NCBI GenBank assembly: GCA_025765615.1
Contig: JAIVFJ010000018.1
Span: 1-64,000, forward strand
Direction: 5' to 3'
From: Zopfochytrium polystomum
Lineage: Eukaryota; Chytridiomycota; Chytridiomycetes; Chytridiales; Chytridiaceae
DNA: 64,000 nucleotides
The translations under genes were made by a program, and so were the position numbers. Of the stretch, positions 9,933 through 19,773 are shown in pieces. A model generated the notes under the pieces. It saw nothing but the letters and a program-made list of their open reading frames with translations, was not told where the DNA came from and ran no database searches. Position 1 is the stretch's first letter; the number at the start of each line of letters is the position of its first letter.

Positions 9933-11839
9933 AGAAACTGCCCTCTCTATCTCATCTACTCCCCAAGGTGAAACGGAGAAAGAAGCTCCTTTGCTGGATG
10001 CTGGTCTGCTCTTGGATCCATATGAGCCTCTCACATTTGTTGAAGAACGAAAACGAGTGAGGTTTACAACCTCACTAGAAACCCCTTCTGAAGAAGCTGA
10101 AGAGGAGTCCTGTCTCTCTTCTGTTCAAGATAACAAAGCTCCGGCAAGTTATGTTACTAAGGCTGTGTATCCTTCCAAGGCTTTGCCGCTCTTTGCAAAA
10201 ACGCCTGTCAGTGGTTCTGACCAGTTGCGTATTGTCTTCATTCGAGTAACAAGCCTCCGAGCGACACTCATGCAGCACTTGCCAAGACGCCTTTGGCCAT
10301 ACCCAACGCAGTACCGGCTTCATGAGATACTGAGTGAGTTGATTCGACAGTTCTCTATCGATGTTCTCTACATTTGGCGTGAAGCTCCACCTCCCCCACC
10401 TCCAGGAGTGAGACCAGAGAAAATCCCGAAGTTCTCGATGCCTAACTTCCTGCAATGGAGCCTCTCTGAGCCTGCTCTTGCACTTATGCTCCACCGTTCT
10501 GCCATGGACTGGCAGCGCGTTTTACCTCTACTCCAGCTCCAACTACGTTCGCAGAGCAGAGTTGATTTACCCTGAGATCATGTCACGCTTCTCGAATGGC
10601 TTGATTGGATACTCGAACAATGGAAGTCTTTCACACTTCCATCTTGACAAGCAGGGAGAACTGAAGTCGGTTGATATCCTCCCTGAACCATGGAATAGGG
10701 AAGCACCTATTAATGGGACCAAGCTCTGGCCTGGTCTTTCCGCACCAATCCTGTTGGATATCCCCAAACCTAGTGGCTTGGAGGAAGAACCACTCACTTG
10801 CGCAGTTGAGTTGATTTTGACAGAACCTTATGTTGCTGAGGTTCTCAACCGGTTGAAGGCAGCGCAAGAGACTGTTATTTCCCGCTCTGAGAAATACAAG
10901 GAGGCCCTTCGACAGGCCTCCCTCGATAGAGACAAGGATCCCTACTTTTTCCGACTTGGAGAGAAAGCATGGATGGCTGTCCCCCTTGACAACCCTGGTG
11001 ACATTGGTGACAAAAGCCGTTCTCTTATTTTCCGGTGGGTCGGACCTGTTCGAGTCGTCGCCATCACAGGCGAGGATGCAAAGACACAATATAGTGTTGT
11101 AGAAACATTCCCTGCTGGACAGATTGTGGTGCGAACTGTCCATATCTCCCGTCTGAGACCCTACACCGAGCGGGCTCCTGTAGACTCTGCGGAAGATGCC
11201 TGTTACCAATAGTCTTGACGACTTTGAGAAAGAGCTTGAAGAGTGGAAGACTGCCACTCGGCTCATGAAGAAACCTGCCTCCAAGACCACGACGGCCCCT
11301 GGAGTGCATATTGACTTCCTTAAGAAGTACACTTCGGAGGAAACCGAAGACCAAACTGCTGATGTAGAGTATCCTATTGAGAGGATCAAAGGTCATACCT
11401 TTGACGGAGAAAAGTATTACTATCTGACCAAGTGGTTAGGATTCTCTACCAAACACGATTGGTACCAACTCGAAGAAGATCTTCACCGCCTTGCAGTGCG
11501 CGACTACTGGGAATTGGTGAAGACTGATGATCCTGAAGAATATCAGAAACGATTGAAATGGTCACGGCTTCCAAGGAGCCGCAAGTTCCGTGCGCCAACT
11601 GCGAGGGTGGCCACACAGATGATAATGGAGAGAGATCAGCGCTTGCTTCATCCTCTCACCCCACCAGATTCCAACCCCACCACACAAGGCTAGTGCACTG
11701 TCTGTACAACCTGCCCCAAGTCAGCCTGTTGCTGGCCTGCCCACACCACAAACTCAACCTGTGCCCCTGAGGAGGAGCACACGGTCGAAACCTTCTAAGT
11801 AAGAAGTACTCCCTTTGTCACACCTGTGGGTGTGAGATT

Positions 11840-11849
11840 AAAAAAGAGG
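11840..11849 (+). promoter_or_regulatory. Polypurine tract of the gypsy element
   Basis: AAAAAAGAGG lies three bases before the first base of the 3' LTR, the usual position of the plus-strand primer. Confidence 0.7.
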
Positions 11850-11852
11850 TAC

Positions 11853-13307
11853 TGTGAGACTACACCGAGGTCTCAGTGATAAAGTCTAGGATTTTATTCG
11901 CAAAAACAAGCGTACCTGTCATAAAACCGCAAGGATCGGGACCCCTATTATTGCTCCCGGTTCTTTAGTTTCCAAGGCGTTATCAAAGTGTATTTGCGGC
12001 TAACCCGTCTTTATTATTGGGTCTGCTTTTACTACTTTCGTCTTAACAGTTTCCGTTGCACCAGGGTTTTCTCAACATATTTTCTTTTTCGGTGACTAAC
12101 GGAGACTGCCCGACTGCCTAGGGATGGGGTGCCTGACAGGCCGTACCCCAAGCCCGCCTAATTTATTATTTATTTTTGGCACTTGTACATACATGCATAG
12201 GGTTGGGGGGGACTTAGAGCATTTGTGGTGGATGCTCCAAGTCAGGGGGGTTGACTTGTCAATTTTCTCTCTCTCTGTTTTTGGGCCATTTCTCTTTTTC
12301 CTTTTTTCTTCAATCTGATTTCTGTCCATTGGCACCAATACAGAGTCCCTTCAAATCCATCTGGCTCGCAAGGTGAGGGTAGTGAGAGATGGTACACACC
12401 CGGGTGTGTACATGGTCCCTTCGTGGGGCTCCTCTTAAGGGGCCGTGGGTGGGGAATGCAGCTGGCCCCACCAGCGACTGTGTGACATTGCCGGCTCTGT
12501 GTTGGAGTGAGGATCCCTGGCGCTTGCCCGCCGCGATGACAGGTGGTGGTGGTGGTGACGACGACGGCATCGTTGTCCCTCGACCTTCCCGTCCCCGCGA
12601 GGGTGTTGGTGGCTGCGCCCGGTGCGGCCCCCGACACCTGAGAGTTCGATCTACAAGCGCCTGCCTCGGTCCTATTGCTGTGAGGGTGAGATGTGTGAGT
12701 ACGAGTGCGATGCGATAAAGCCCGTTGGTCGAGTGATCGTGCCGACGCAGCCCGGCGGGGTGCGTGTACGATCGCAGGTGTTTCCGCGTGCGAGTTCCCT
12801 GCTGGCGACCTTCCGACCCCTACATAGTCGACTCCCTTCTCTCTCTCCCCCCTGTCGCTGGCGACGACGAGGGCTCCTGCAGCACCGTCCGCGACGAGGG
12901 GCGCTAGGTCGCGCCCTGTCCGTCCCGTCGCTATTAACCGCTCCTGTTGTATTTGAGATTAGGTTCCTGAGATAAAAACCCCCGTTTCCCTCTTCTCTCT
13001 CTTTATTCTGCGGTTGTGTTGCGCCCTCGGGAGTGCCCTTCCGTTTCCCCTCGCATCGGCCCGCGGCCACGCGAGTAATCGGTGCTCCAGCACCGATCCT
13101 TCAGAGGATTGTCCCTCTGAATGTTCATTCTTTGTGTTTGAGACCCCTGTTAGACAGATCAGTAGGGATACTTCGTGGACTAGGCAAGTAGTAGGGTTGA
13201 AACACCCCCTAGACAACAGCCCAATAAAGTTAGTTTTAGCCTATTATTTGCTTTCCCTCACTCTAGGGCCCAGATCCCAGGGTCAAAGGAGTGAGTATAG
13301 TCTCACA
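11853..13307 (+). repeat. 3' LTR of the gypsy element (1455 bp)
   Basis: The left end is TGTGAGACTA and the right end TAGTCTCACA, a perfect 10-bp terminal inverted repeat with TG...CA ends. A polypurine tract precedes it, and the AT-rich helicase fragment begins at the next base. The first 400 bases are T/A-rich and the middle (12400-13100) is GC-rich. No convincing ORF is present. The 5' LTR is lost, so target duplication and age cannot be measured here. Confidence 0.85.
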
Positions 13308-14130
13308 CAGATTAAATGAACTAAAACCTCTTGTCAAACGAGATATTCTAGGTAATGCACAAATAGCATGGTTCAAGGAGGATTTTGAAGAACGATTGGA
13401 TTCAAACTCTGAGTTCATTCCTTTTAAAAATGGAACATATCATCTTGAAGAAAAATGTTTCAAACCTTTCAGTAAAGATGATTACTGTTCAAAAAGATTA
13501 AGTTACGATTATGATGAAAATATTAATACAACTAGATTTGAAAAATTTTTAAAGGAAATTGTTCCTGACAGAAACATTCGTGAATACTTGAAAAAATCTA
13601 TGAGTCATGCTCTCTACCACACTGGTCAAAGTATTGTTTATTTGAGTGGACCTGGTGGTAAGAAACTTGTAGATCTAATGATTATAGCATTTGAATTCAG
13701 TTCATATGAACTACTAGGTGATGAAATCATTAAAGCTGATAGAAACTACCCTCGTCCTAACGATCACTTGTTTTATCTCAAAAAGAAGAAATTTGCGTAC
13801 ATGACAATGTCTCCATATCATATGGCTAGTGGTACTATTCAGAGATATTTGAACTTGATAAGTGATAAAAGTATTCCTTTAACTCTTCCACGTAAAGGTG
13901 ATGTAACTATTAAAGTGCATTCAAAAGTGTTTGTGTTATGTGACACTTTACCAGAATTATACTTTAATCGACGTGCAAAAGCTATACACACAAATGATTC
14001 TGAACTAGACTTAGATTCAGATTACTATATAAAAGCTTTAATGAAAATTATGATTCAATTCTATCATAAGAATGTTAAAGAGCTTGAATCAGTCAAACGA
14101 GAAGCTCCATTTAATAGACCACGAGTTTAA
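13308..14130 (+). pseudogene. D5-type SF3 helicase fragment with degenerate Walker A
   Basis: The AT-rich frame continues from the gypsy LTR and has no ATG start of its own, so the gene is cut at its 5' end. It shows the D5 N-terminal signature (FKNGTYHL, then a KRLSYDYD block), followed by the position of the SF3 Walker A loop. There GPGGKKLVDL stands where GxGGNGKS/T is expected: the lysine-serine pair is not in register. A LLGDE segment and a later VFVLCDTLPEL segment match the helicase core downstream. About 270 codons remain, ending at TAA. This type drives replication in large DNA viruses and related plasmids; this copy looks inactive. Confidence 0.65.
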
Positions 14131-14419
14131 GTGTGGAGTTTGGAGTGCGGTGCAGAACCAATTGCACAATGGATAGCAAGTCAAACGACGAAATGTGATT
14201 GATTATGTTAGTTAAAGTTCTAACCGATATTTATGGTCGGAAATATATATGAGAATTCTATAAACAATTACGACCATAATGGTATCTAAGAATAAAAACT
14301 GTTAAATACAGTCGAGAAGATGTGGTAGTTGTTGATGAGGAAAGTCTCATGTACAGTTATGGTTGAAAAAACACATGATTTTTATAAACAATTACGAAGG
14401 TGTATAAAAATCGAATGCT
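14131..14419. other. AT-rich spacer with a partial duplicate of the next small gene
   Basis: The stretch around 14255-14345 repeats 14382-14465 (shared blocks such as ATAAACAATTACGA and AAATACAGTCGAGAAG). On the minus strand the duplicate encodes only the last residues of the small ORF at 14420-14668 (ending LLDCI then stop), so it is a 3' partial copy. Nothing else recognisable. Confidence 0.6.
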
Positions 14420-14668
14420 TTAAATACAGTCGAGAAGTTTTGGTAGTTGTTGATCAGGATATTGTTGTTGTTGCTTTTTGCGATTATGATAGCGAGAGGA
14501 CATCTCCCGAATTTTATCAGGGCGTTTTATGGCATAGAGGAGATGATGGACAGTATTTGGATTTTCAGATTTTAAATGGGCGAATTCTTCATTGATAGCA
14601 AGATAAAGTCGTATAAAATCTGTTTTTGAAAGTGTTTTTACGTGTTCTTTAAGAGGATATGAGTCCAT
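14420..14668 (-). CDS. Small conserved protein A of the AT-rich element
   Basis: 82 codons from ATG at 14668. No known domain is recognised. It aligns without gaps over about 65 residues to the small ORF at 17635-17892: shared S14, D17, R20-L21, L23, L32-K33, H41, Y45-A46, K48, K52 and R63, and both end in an LLD-containing tail. The sequence looks helical, with a basic, Gln-rich C-terminus (KKQQQQ). It is transcribed away from the primase-helicase gene, whose ATG lies 95 bases away, giving a shared divergent promoter region. A second, partial copy lies just downstream. Conservation of two diverged copies is the main evidence that it is a real gene. Confidence 0.6.
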   Translation of the reverse strand: MDSYPLKEHVKTLSKTDFIRLYLAINEEFAHLKSENPNTVHHLLYAIKRPDKIREMSSRYHNRKKQQQQYPDQQLPKLLDCI

Positions 14669-14763
14669 ATTTATTACATAATAGCGAGAAGAAATTGTTT
14701 TAAATAAAAAGCGCGTAAAAAGTGAATTTTATTTCTCATACATAAAGTAAAGGAGAAAACAAT

Positions 14764-17086
14764 ATGAGAAACATGGAAGGAACAAAAGAAATCATAGACA
14801 TAGCAGAAAAAAATAATTGGGTATATTTTGGAGTGAACATTGAGAAAAAAAATAATAATACAAAAAGGCCCACTGGATTTCCCAATAATTGGACAAAAAT
14901 TACAACACCAATTTATGATAATCAACCAAATATAGCAATTTTAACCGGAAAAAAAACCAATATACTTGTTGTTGACCTTGATAACAAAGATGATGAATAT
15001 AGTGCAAAAAAGTGGTATGAACAAAACATAAAACCGCTGTCAGAAGAAGATACATTTATAACAGAAACATTTTCAGGTGGACACCATATTTACTTTCAAC
15101 ATCCAGTATGTGACTTTCCAAGTTATGTAAACGTAAAATATCACATAGATATTCTGGCAAATGAGAAATGCTGTTTTGAAGGACAAGGTTACAAAATTAT
15201 AAAGAATAAACCATTATGAAAATTGTCAATTGAAGAAATAAATAAATTAAAGAGTCTTTCACCAAATAATAATAATAATAATAATATTAAAAAAGACACA
15301 GATGCTATTTCTGAGGCTGGAACACTTGTAAATGAAAGTGACGGTAATAGATTATACTTGGCTAGTGAAGAGGAAAATTATATAAAAGATCTGCTTGGAG
15401 AAAAGTTTGATATAGCTGAAGATGACATTGAAAAAATGTTTTTGGATGAAAATAAGAATATTATAATTATACCAACAAAAATCAAGAGATGCTTTTATTA
15501 CAATAAATTAAATAAAGGAATATCAAAACCATATGATCACAACAGCCAACATCAGTACTTCACATTAACAAAATCACACTTGAGAAGAAAATGTCATGAC
15601 ACTTCCTGTGAAAAAGAGGGAATGGAATATAGAGAGATAAAATATGAAGACTTTTCATCAAGTGTTAAAAGGATTGTGGACAAGAAATGGAAAGAAGAAG
15701 AAAAAAACGGAAGATCAAAAGAAAACAGTCTATCAAATGCTTACAAGCTATGTACAAGAACGTGCACAAGCGGAACATTTAAGAAGGATTGAATCAACTG
15801 GAGTTGTTTACAAAAAGATGAGAGAATATGCATTTGTACTGCATTATGAGAGTCCAGGAAAGTTTTTAAACGACATATTCATAGACATAGATCTATGGAG
15901 AAGTCGTCCAGGAAACCACAAAGATTTGTGTGAATACATGATCAAATATTCTGACAATAAATTTCCATACTTGATACGAGACAACAAATGGTACGGATTC
16001 AAAAATGGAATACATAATGTTGATACGTGTGAATTTGTGGAAATGATAGAAAATAGTGATGATGAAATAGAAAAATGTAAAAGATATTTAGGAAATAAAG
16101 TAGTAAAGAAATATTTTGATGCAAACTTTGATCTAGACATGACTACAGAAAACTTGGACAAAATATTAAAATACCAATTTAGTGATGAAGTAATTGAATT
16201 CATATACGTCATGATTGGAAGGATGTTTGGAATAAAAGATGAATGGGATGTAATGTTATATTTATATGGAGAAAGTGGTTGTGGAAAAAGTGTGATAATA
16301 AATGTAATAAGAGAGTTTTTTGACAATGTTGGTAACATTAATGAGTCATTTGAATCAACATTTGGATTGGGTTATCTAATGGATAAAGATGTGGTCCTTA
16401 GTGACGATTTACCAAAAAACATACACAAATTTGTGCCACAACAAACGTTTCAATCAATGATATCAGGAGGAGGAGGGTCTTGTGCTGTAAAAAACAAAGA
16501 TGCTGTAAATTACAAGAAATGGACAGTTCCAATGATGTTTGCAAGCAATTACATGATAAGTTATAATGACATGGGACAGATAAGTAGACGAATTATAGTT
16601 GCACATTTTGAAAATAAAGTCAGAGATTCGGATTCAGATTCGAGATTGTTGAGTTTTATTAAAACGTGTGAGCTTGGCAGTATAATGTACAAGTCCACTA
16701 TGCTATACAAGAAGTGGAGAGATAATATAAATGATGGAAAAAAAATATGGAGCAACCTTCCAGTATACTTTTTAGAAAAACAAAGAGAGTTAATTGAGGA
16801 ACAAAACCCATTCTATTCTTGGTTAGTTTGCAATTACAAAGTAGTAGAGGGAAATGTAATCAAAATGAGGGATTTGAAAGCTCAATATAAGATTCAAACA
16901 GGAAAGAAGGCTGGACAAAATATGAAAGGAAGTGTGACTGCTGCAAATAGTCAATATGAACATTTTAAAAAGTTTATCTGTAAATCATGTAGGAAAGACC
17001 ATAAAAGTGGATGTTGTGATGAATATGACAGAAGAAATTTTACTTCAGAAGATGCTGTAAAAAACATTGGAATAATAACAGAGTAA
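14764..17086 (+). pseudogene. Primase-polymerase / SF3 helicase (one stop, one frameshift)
   Basis: About 774 codons from ATG at 14764 to TAA at 17084-17086. The N-terminal part resembles the bifunctional primase-polymerase domain: GFPNNW, VVDLDNKDD (metal-binding acidic pair), then FSGGHHIYF. The C-terminal part is an SF3 helicase: Walker A GESGCGKS, Walker B with paired acidic residues (VLSDDLP) and motif C ending in FASNYM. An in-frame TGA at 15217-15219 and a one-base change in the seven-A run near 15705 split it into three open frames (14764-15219, 15223-15792, 15644-17086). The fusion of primase and SF3 helicase is typical of virophages, Polinton-like viruses, large DNA viruses and some plasmids. 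It would initiate and unwind at an origin; the iteron array directly downstream fits. Confidence 0.8.
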
Positions 17087-17088
17087 TT

Positions 17089-17408
17089 TTTGTCAATATT
17101 ATTCAATATTTGTCAATATTTTTCAGCTATTTATTTATAGTAGACCATAAATTAGAATTTTTTTAATCAGTGATATATATTTATCGTCTCTTAATATGTC
17201 AATTTGTCAATAATGTGAAAAATACCTTTATTAGGAATAAGGAAGCAATAACAGGGGAGGAGGAAAAAATATTACAAAAGTAGTAAAAAGAAATATTGAC
17301 ATATTGACAAAATAATGCCTCAATAAAATATAATAAACATTTCCATTTTTAAGTTTTTATCGTTTAGTTTGTCAATATTTCAAAAAATATTGACAAAATA
17401 TTGACAAA
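17089..17408. repeat. Iteron-like array (TTTGTCAATATT), candidate replication origin
   Basis: Perfect TTTGTCAATATT occurs on the plus strand at 17089, 17109 and 17368, and on the minus strand at 17386 and 17397. One- or two-mismatch copies lie at 17203, 17292 and 17300. The copies at 17368-17379 and 17386-17397 form a perfect 12-bp inverted repeat with a six-base loop. The array begins three bases after the stop codon of the primase-helicase gene. The role as origin is inferred from position and repeat structure. Confidence 0.6.
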
Positions 17409-17634
17409 ATAAAATAAAGCTGAATTGTAAAATGACGATAAACATATCATAAGAATGGTGTTGTTAATATTTTTGATATATTACATATTATTTCACTGAA
17501 CGCAAAAACCGAGAAGTGAAAATCTGTTCGACAGGTTCGAACAGAAACAAAAAGGAAAAATGATTGTGAGAAATAATATATGAAAACTTTTTTGAAAATT
17601 TTTTGATATTATATTGCCGCGAGTTAGGTGCATT
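17409..17634. other. AT-rich spacer with one arm of a direct repeat
   Basis: 17470-17537 (TTTTTGATATATTACATATT, then TTTCACTGAACGC, ending TGTTCGACAGGTT) is repeated at 18904-18972. No gene seen. Confidence 0.55.
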
Positions 17635-17892
17635 TTAATGGACAAATGTATCTAATAATGTGTGAGAAGGTGTTTCAGATGGTTTCTTTGAAGAGTGAGG
17701 ATTACGTTGGTAGAATTTCTTTTGAAGATCATTGAGTTTTTCCAAGTTTTTAACAGCATAAATAGTTGAATGGAGTGCACTAGAGTTATTTTTCTTAAGA
17801 TCATTTATTTTAGCTGAGACATGAAGATGGAGTCGAACGAGGTCACGTTGAGACATATTGTCAATGAGTTGAAGAAGTTCATTAGACAACAT
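17635..17892 (-). CDS. Small conserved protein B of the AT-rich element
   Basis: 85 codons from ATG at 17892. It is a paralogue of the 82-codon ORF at 14420-14668, aligning without gaps over the first 65 residues (about 15 identities plus many conservative changes). The core is predicted helical and the C-terminus is Ser/Pro-rich and ends near LLDTF. It is divergent from the nuclease gene, with 84 bases between the two start codons, exactly as small protein A is from the primase gene. Function unknown; a regulatory or DNA-binding role is a guess from the arrangement. Confidence 0.6.
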   Translation of the reverse strand: MLSNELLQLIDNMSQRDLVRLHLHVSAKINDLKKNNSSALHSTIYAVKNLEKLNDLQKKFYQRNPHSSKKPSETPSHTLLDTFVH

Positions 17893-17976
17893 ATTAGTTC
17901 AAAAATGGCAGTGAAATAAGCTTTAAATGTGTAGCGCGTAGGGTTGCCAAAACAAAAGTGTTAAAATATAATATCA

Positions 17977-18690
17977 ATGGAGAATGAAGTTTTAACAATG
18001 GCGTGTGTGAATTGTGGAAAGATGACAAAGAAAAAGAGAGGGAAATGGGCGGGAGGATGTGTATGGTGTGAAAAAAATGTGCCAAAGCGAGAGTTGAGAG
18101 TAATGAAATTATTAAAAACAGCTGGATATAAATATGTACATGACAAAGTAATAAGATCAGCAGAAAAATATGCGTATGATAATGAAGGGAATTTGACAGG
18201 AATTGTTGAAACAAAGACAATTAGAAAATACAGACCAGATTTCATAATAAAGGCCAGGTCACATTTTGTAATACTTGAGGTAGATGAGAATCAACATAGA
18301 AATTATGGTCACACACAAATATGTGAGATGATAAGAATGAACAATATAATATATGAGCTTGGTAGTCCAACAAGATTTATAAGATATAATCCAGATGCAG
18401 TAGTGGATGAAAAAGAGAAAGAAGAAGTATTAATGGAAGTTATTGAAAAAGCAATGGAAGAAGAAATGCAAAGTGTGATTGAAAGAATATATGTGTTTTA
18501 TGGAGATACTTACGAATATAAAAATAGCAAAAAAGAGAGAAGAGCAGTGCAAAAAGTAATAGATGGATATTCATATGAATACGTAGATGGAGAACTAAAA
18601 ATGTTAAGGGATGAGTGCTTGAGGACATACGATAAATATGAAAGTCCAGAAAGAGAAGATTATAAGTTTACCAGAGTGCACGGGAAATAA
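17977..18690 (+). CDS. Zinc-ribbon PD-(D/E)XK nuclease of giant-virus type
   Basis: 237 codons, no introns, AT-rich codon use. The N-terminus has two CxxC pairs (CVNC near residues 9-12 and CVWC near 28-31). The core follows the pattern of a restriction-endonuclease-like family common in large DNA viruses: YRPDF, then ILEVDENQH, a Cys-Glu pair, and FIRYNPDA. In this fold the D of RPDF, the E/D of LEVDE and the following Q/H are the likely catalytic residues. All are present, and the frame is intact, unlike the primase-helicase. The C-terminal third is charged and helical. Substrate unknown; a role in genome processing or host DNA attack is possible. Confidence 0.7.
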   Translation: MENEVLTMACVNCGKMTKKKRGKWAGGCVWCEKNVPKRELRVMKLLKTAGYKYVHDKVIRSAEKYAYDNEGNLTGIVETKTIRKYRPDFIIKARSHFVILEVDENQHRNYGHTQICEMIRMNNIIYELGSPTRFIRYNPDAVVDEKEKEEVLMEVIEKAMEEEMQSVIERIYVFYGDTYEYKNSKKERRAVQKVIDGYSYEYVDGELKMLRDECLRTYDKYESPEREDYKFTRVHGK

Positions 18691-18743
18691 AATAAGAATT
18701 TTTTGAAAAGTTTTTGATATAGATTAATTTTGCCATAAGGATT

Positions 18744-18823
18744 AAAAAAAAGCTTTCTGCGGCTTTGTAGTGTTCGGTTTTACCTCCACTACAAAACCGG
18801 AACCTTTCTGAAAGCTTTTTTTT
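18744..18823. repeat. Imperfect long hairpin
   Basis: AAAAAAAAGCTTTC at 18744-18757 pairs with GAAAGCTTTTTTTT at 18810-18823. Inside, TTTGTAGTG pairs with CACTACAAA. The right arm carries extra bases (ACCGGAACC region), so the pairing is imperfect. It could be a resolved or fused terminal hairpin, or a bidirectional transcription end for the nuclease gene. Confidence 0.6.
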
Positions 18824-19725
18824 AATAAGTGTCAAGAAAACACCACATTCAAGAATAAATAATGAGGACAATAAAAATAACATATTAAAATGGTTTGAAA
18901 TTATTTTTGATATATTACATATTATTTCACTGAGCGCTAAAACTGAGAAGTTTAAAGTTTGTTCGACTGGTTCATATTAGAGTGAGCAAAATGTTAGAAT
19001 TAGGGTCAGGGTTGGTTTGTTCGACAGGTTATTTAGGTTCAGCAAAATAGAGTCAGGGTTAATTTCCAAAAAGGAAATAGTCCGAAAAGTCTGTTCGACT
19101 GGTTCGATCTGAAACTAGAATACCAAATAAGGAAATGTTAGAGAAAAGCTAAATTAGGAAGAAAATACTGGAAAAATATATATGAAATTTTTTTACAAAA
19201 AAACAGATAATATGAATGAAATGTGACACAAATTAGGATATGATATACAGAATAGAATTTTAGATAGAATTTTAGTGGCGATGTAATATACATTTCAGTC
19301 GACAAATATATATTACACACTTTATCAAATGTTTTGTGATCATAAATTAGGTTAGAAATGTTAAAAAAAGACTTTCGCTGCCGATGTAATATACATTTCA
19401 GTCGATAAATATATATTACATATTTTTATTCAAATTATTACACCATATTTATATCACATTGTTAGAAAAAGAAGACAAAAAATTAGGATTAGGGCTAAAA
19501 AATGTCAAATAATTAGAAAAATTAGAAAATATAACCAGAAATATGATTAAAATACTCTAAATTCTCGCGAAACAGTCCATAAAAAACTTTAATATCAAAT
19601 TTTATTTAAAAAAATCTTTATATATTATATTTTGTTCTTTTTTTGGACATTATTTCTAAAATTTTATTTTCTTGACACTTATTAAAAAAAAAGCTTTCAG
19701 AAAGGTTCCGGTTTTGTAGTGGAGG
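18783..19725. repeat. 58-bp inverted repeats flanking an AT-rich spacer
   Basis: 18783-18840 and 19667-19725 are inverted copies with a single A-run length difference. They share CTCCACTACAAAACCGG, the AAAGC(T)8 block and AATAAGTGTCAAGAAAA. Between them lie no credible genes but several repeats: TGTTCGAC(A/T)GGTT at 18960, 19018 and 19092 (also 17525), and a 38-bp direct repeat at 19280-19317 and 19383-19420 whose ends are themselves inverted (TGTAATATA...TATATTACA). The right copy ends where an LTR fragment begins. Confidence 0.7.
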
Positions 19726-19773
19726 TTCCATGAAGGAATGTTCTAGAAGGTTCCAGAGGTTTCCTTCATAACA
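19724..19773 (-). mobile_element. LTR end fragment of the 60.6-kb gypsy family
   Basis: GGTTCCATGAAGGAATGTTC and the following bases to TTCATAACA match the right end of the LTRs at 43144-43451 and 60559-60911, with an internal deletion of about ten bases. Only the last 50 bases are present. It abuts the right inverted repeat of the AT-rich block. Confidence 0.65.

Larger units (their letters stand above)
7463..11802 (+). pseudogene. Gypsy pol polyprotein: RNase H - APE - integrase - chromodomain (frameshifted)
   Basis: RNase H end (GRFARWAYQL and VADALSR) and the first half of the APE domain share one uninterrupted frame from 7463 to 8233. Later segments lie in other frames: about 8205-8460, 8428-9230, 9138-9932 (integrase), 9907-10575, 10478-11212 (integrase C-terminal domain ending in HISRLRP) and 11196-11693 (chromodomain, KWLGF). 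A last piece ends in LRRSTRSKPSK with a stop at 11800-11802. At least five frame changes are needed to read through. The order otherwise matches chromodomain-bearing Ty3/gypsy pol, except for the inserted endonuclease. Confidence 0.85.
7461..13307 (+). mobile_element. Ty3/gypsy retrotransposon, 5'-truncated, with APE-like domain
   Basis: Order: C-terminal RNase H, ExoIII/APE-like endonuclease, pre-integrase region, integrase (zinc finger, DDE core, C-terminal domain), chromodomain, polypurine tract, 3' LTR. Gag, protease and reverse transcriptase are missing because the element begins at the telomere-type tract. Several frameshifts show it is a fossil. Its LTR ends abruptly against the AT-rich helicase fragment at 13308. 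Confidence 0.85.

Noticed and set aside
13291..13307. Start of the D5-type helicase at GTG 13291
   Set aside because: Those bases belong to the gypsy LTR end (TAGTCTCACA); the helicase gene is truncated, not started, there.
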